Assembly (NCBI GenBank): GCA_009908385.1
Contig: JAAAPE010000073.1
Coordinates: forward strand, 62,001 to 126,000
Source of the DNA: Gammaproteobacteria bacterium
Lineage (GTDB): Bacteria; Pseudomonadota; Gammaproteobacteria; Xanthomonadales; Wenzhouxiangellaceae
DNA length: 64,000 nt
Direction of reading: 5' to 3'
How positions within the stretch are numbered: the stretch's first letter is position 1; each line of letters opens with the position of its first letter. The notes under the pieces were generated by a model, which ran no database searches, was not told where the DNA came from, and saw only the letters and a list, made by a program, of their open reading frames with translations. Of the stretch, positions 61,834-64,000 are shown piece by piece. The position numbers and the translations under genes are program-made.

Positions 61834-61903
61834 ATGCGCTGCGCTCCATTCGGCGCTAGGATAAGGCCGGGAAGGGTTGGCTCACGGCAAGAGGGACAAT
61901 CCG

Positions 61904-62959
61904 ATGAACGAGATGACATTCGTCGCTCCGACGCTAACGTCGAGGCTGACTTGTGCCTGCAATTGCGCCTACGGCATCGACAAGCAATCGGGTAAGTACG
62001 AGCCCCCGGCGATCTACCACGATGGCGCCGGTTGGACCGACGGGCCCGCGGCGATATCCGCGCCCGAATCCGGTCAGCCCGACGGCCCGCGCATCAACGC
62101 CTGCCTCGTGGGGCGCAATCAGGACGGCATCATCCTGGCCTTCCGGGGCACCCTGCCGCCGGCCTGGACGGTGGCCAGCCTGGAGGACTGGTGGCAGGAT
62201 ATCGTCGACGCCGAGCCGGTGGCTGCGCCGCCGCTTCCCGGCGCGGTTCATTCCGGCTTCCTGGCTGCGCTGGAGACCCTCTGGCAGAATGTCGTGCAGG
62301 AGGTTCAGCGCCTGCGAGCCGAGCATCCTTCGGCCCCCGTCCTCGTCACCGGTCACAGCAAGGGCGGGCCGATGGCAAGCATTGCGGCCGCCCGGCTTTA
62401 CCTGTCCGAGGGGCTCTCCATCGGCGGCGTCACGACTTTCGCCTCGCCCCACCCCGGTGATCGCGACTTCGTGCACGGCTATCCGTCGGACATCGAGGTC
62501 ACGCGTTACGAGAACTACCTCGACCTCGTGCCCTTTCTGCCGCCGACCGACGCGTTCTTTGCGGTATGGAAGGGCTTGCCCACCAGCTGGAAGAAGTCGT
62601 TCTGCGACTGGCTCGAGCCGATCTGCAAGGTCCTGGATGCCGCCGGGAACTGGCACTACGAGTCGCTGGGCAAGCTGCTGTTCGTCACTCGGGAGGGAAC
62701 GGTCGTGGGATCCGGCAATGGACAGGCCGATCCGGAGTATCGCATCGGGCAGATCGTCATGGCGCTGTTCGGGTTCGAAAGCGTCGAGGCCATGAACGCC
62801 GCCGCGCGAGCCGGTCGCGATGTCCAAGGCTCCGAGAGCGGTCTTCAGCGCATCGGCGCCGCCCATTGCATCGCGTGCCCATGCAGTCAGCCGGGCAAGC
62901 TGTGTGCAGGCGGCTACATGACCGGCGCCGGTGGCAAGCCGATCTGCCCCGCCGACTGA
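61904..62959 (+). CDS. Class 3-type lipase/hydrolase
   Basis: A 351-aa alpha/beta-hydrolase of the lipase class 3 type: AFRGT..., then the nucleophile elbow VLVTGHSKGGPMASIAAA, a catalytic Asp probably in NYLDLVPFLPP and a His in NWHYESLG. No signal peptide is seen. The C-terminus is Cys-rich (HCIACPCSQPGKLCAGG), which is unusual for the family and may bind metal. ATG 61904 follows GAGGGA. It is 70 bp after the flavoprotein gene and may belong to the lipid-modifying group. Confidence 0.85.
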   Translation: MNEMTFVAPTLTSRLTCACNCAYGIDKQSGKYEPPAIYHDGAGWTDGPAAISAPESGQPDGPRINACLVGRNQDGIILAFRGTLPPAWTVASLEDWWQDIVDAEPVAAPPLPGAVHSGFLAALETLWQNVVQEVQRLRAEHPSAPVLVTGHSKGGPMASIAAARLYLSEGLSIGGVTTFASPHPGDRDFVHGYPSDIEVTRYENYLDLVPFLPPTDAFFAVWKGLPTSWKKSFCDWLEPICKVLDAAGNWHYESLGKLLFVTREGTVVGSGNGQADPEYRIGQIVMALFGFESVEAMNAAARAGRDVQGSESGLQRIGAAHCIACPCSQPGKLCAGGYMTGAGGKPICPAD

Positions 62960-63014
62960 CCAGCGAAGCGTTTGGCGGCGGTAGCGGGACGGGAAGCGTT
63001 CTGGAGTCGAAGTG

Positions 63015-63656
63015 ATGGGTGTCAAGGAAGCCTACGACCGCTGGGCCAGGCTGTACGACGACAACGACAACCGCACGCGTGATCTGAATAGGCAGTGCCT
63101 GCGGCAGGCCGGGCTTCCACTGACCGGTGGTCGCGTGTTCGAGGCTGGCTGCGGGACGGGGCTGAATACCGAGTACCTGGCTGGCCACGCTGACCATGTC
63201 GTGGCGATGGATTTTTCCGAGGGCATGCTCGAGCGTGCTCGTCGTCGCGTCGAATCGTCCTCGGTGCGCTTCGAGTCCGGAGACATCACCCAGGCCTGGC
63301 CGGTCGAAGACGCATCCTGTGACCTGGTCGTGATCACCCTGGTGCTCGAGCACATCGACAACCTCGGCCGCGTGCTTGCGCAGGCCCGGCGCGTTCTGAA
63401 CGGAAATGGACTGCTCTACGTTGCAGAGCTGCACCCTTACCGGCAGTTGATCGGCAAGCAGGCAAGATTCACGCCCGAAGGCAGTGAGCGCGAAGAGCTG
63501 GTTCCGACCTGGAGGCATTCGATTTCGGAGTACGTTTCCAGTGCGATGGGTGTAGGCCTCGTTCTGCGAGGGATGGCCGAACCCAGGGCCGAAGGGGACG
63601 AGGTGCCGCGATTGCTGCAGCTGTGGATGTCCCCTTCCTTCAAGCCTGACGCGTGA
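63015..63656 (+). CDS. Class I SAM-dependent methyltransferase
   Basis: A 213-aa methyltransferase of the UbiE/biotin-synthesis (BioC)-like group: YDRWARLYDDNDNRTRDL, motif I VFEAGCGTGLNTEYLA, VVAMDFSEGMLERA and VVITLVLEHIDNL. Substrate is unclear. Its last 17 bp overlap the convergent exporter gene. ATG 63015 is preferred to the GTG just before it. Confidence 0.87.
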   Translation: MGVKEAYDRWARLYDDNDNRTRDLNRQCLRQAGLPLTGGRVFEAGCGTGLNTEYLAGHADHVVAMDFSEGMLERARRRVESSSVRFESGDITQAWPVEDASCDLVVITLVLEHIDNLGRVLAQARRVLNGNGLLYVAELHPYRQLIGKQARFTPEGSEREELVPTWRHSISEYVSSAMGVGLVLRGMAEPRAEGDEVPRLLQLWMSPSFKPDA

Positions 63657-64000
63657 TGACGGGCGGCGGTCGGCGCGATTGACTGAGGGCGACGCCCCCG
63701 AGGATCAGCGCGCCGGCGATCAGCATGCCCGAGGTGATGGGTTCTGCCAGCACCAGCCAGGCCCAGGCGACGCCGAAGAGTGGGACCAGGTAGGTCACCG
63801 TGGCCGTCCCACTCGGGCCGATCTTTTCGAGCAGCCTGAACAGCAAGGCGTACGCGACGCCGGTGCACAGTACACCCAGCGTGACGGCGCTGGCCCAGAC
63901 CGCAGCCGACAGGGTCTGCTCCGGCCAGTGCCAGACAGCCATGGGCGAGAGCACGACAGCGCTGCACGACAGGGTGGCGCCGCCGAGCGCCACGGGGGGC
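63640..64000 (-). CDS. EamA-family (DMT) exporter, C-terminal part (partial)
   Basis: The C-terminal part of a drug/metabolite transporter protein; the N-terminal half lies beyond the right edge. Four membrane helices are visible (TLGVLCTGVAYALLFRLLEKIGPSGTATVTYLVPLFGVAWAWLVLAEPIT), with the second-EamA-domain signature LVPLFGVAWAWLVLAEPITSGMLIAGALILGGVALS. Such proteins export amino acids or metabolites. The Met at 63993 in the track is internal. Confidence 0.9.
   Translation of the reverse strand, partial: PPVALGGATLSCSAVVLSPMAVWHWPEQTLSAAVWASAVTLGVLCTGVAYALLFRLLEKIGPSGTATVTYLVPLFGVAWAWLVLAEPITSGMLIAGALILGGVALSQSRRPPPVITRQA

Overview
The window reads as chromosomal DNA of a high-GC gammaproteobacterium, and the gene order places it near the Xanthomonadales/Chromatiales. 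Diagnostic runs are ftsH-(ada)-folP-glmM and smpB-ratA-ratB-bamE-fur-recN-grpE-dnaK-dnaJ-dapB. No phage, transposase, integrase or CRISPR array was seen. Nearly all of it is dense coding sequence with many 1-4 bp operonic overlaps. The species was not identified; a Wenzhouxiangella-like lineage is only a guess from style and gene order.

Layout. 1-7.5 kb: end of ftsH, an AraC-type DNA alkyltransferase, folP, a lower-GC two-gene cassette, glmM, a 2OG-Fe(II) oxygenase and a convergent flavin monooxygenase. 7.5-13.2 kb: a complete four-gene DNA repair operon (MBL-fold exonuclease, ATP-dependent ligase, Lhr-like helicase, PdeM phosphoesterase). 13.2-17.1 kb: YigZ/IMPACT protein, xseA, a glycosyltransferase and an LpxH-like hydrolase. 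17.2-22 kb: amidohydrolase, GNAT-nitrilase fusion, YhcB, PagL-like lipid A deacylase. 22-30.4 kb: RND efflux pair, rlmKL, a CPA antiporter. 30.5-33.3 kb: ECF sigma, membrane partner and serine hydrolase. 33.3-43.3 kb: tmRNA with an unusual structured trailer, smpB, ratA, ratB, bamE, fur, recN, the heat-shock genes, dapB, tRNA-Ala and tRNA-Glu. 43.4-51.4 kb: rhomboid protease, membrane/TPR-like protein, VOC protein, sodium symporter, transglutaminase and a second sigma/membrane pair. 51.5-64 kb: DUF427, DUF885 peptidase-like protein, SecD-head-like secreted protein, quinone reductase, a 47-aa basic protein, SulP plus Usp, MscS, Cfa plus flavoprotein, lipase, methyltransferase and a partial EamA exporter.

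The most unusual signal is not coding. At least five intergenic spacers hold the same architecture: short (7-10 bp) degenerate tandem iterations on one side, and reverse-complementary iterations on the other. Together they could form long imperfect hairpins. The unit sequences fall into about four unrelated families, while the architecture is kept. Two of the arrays run into the translation start regions of dnaJ and ratA.

A second non-coding oddity is a 254-bp three-stem palindromic element just downstream of ssrA. It lies before a terminator on the ssrA strand, so it may be transcribed as part of the pre-tmRNA.

The heat-shock block lacks hrcA and CIRCE and instead shows RpoH-type promoter sequences ahead of grpE and dnaK. 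Two similar ECF sigma/four-TM membrane modules, each beside a large exported enzyme, are the best candidates for an under-described regulatory unit.
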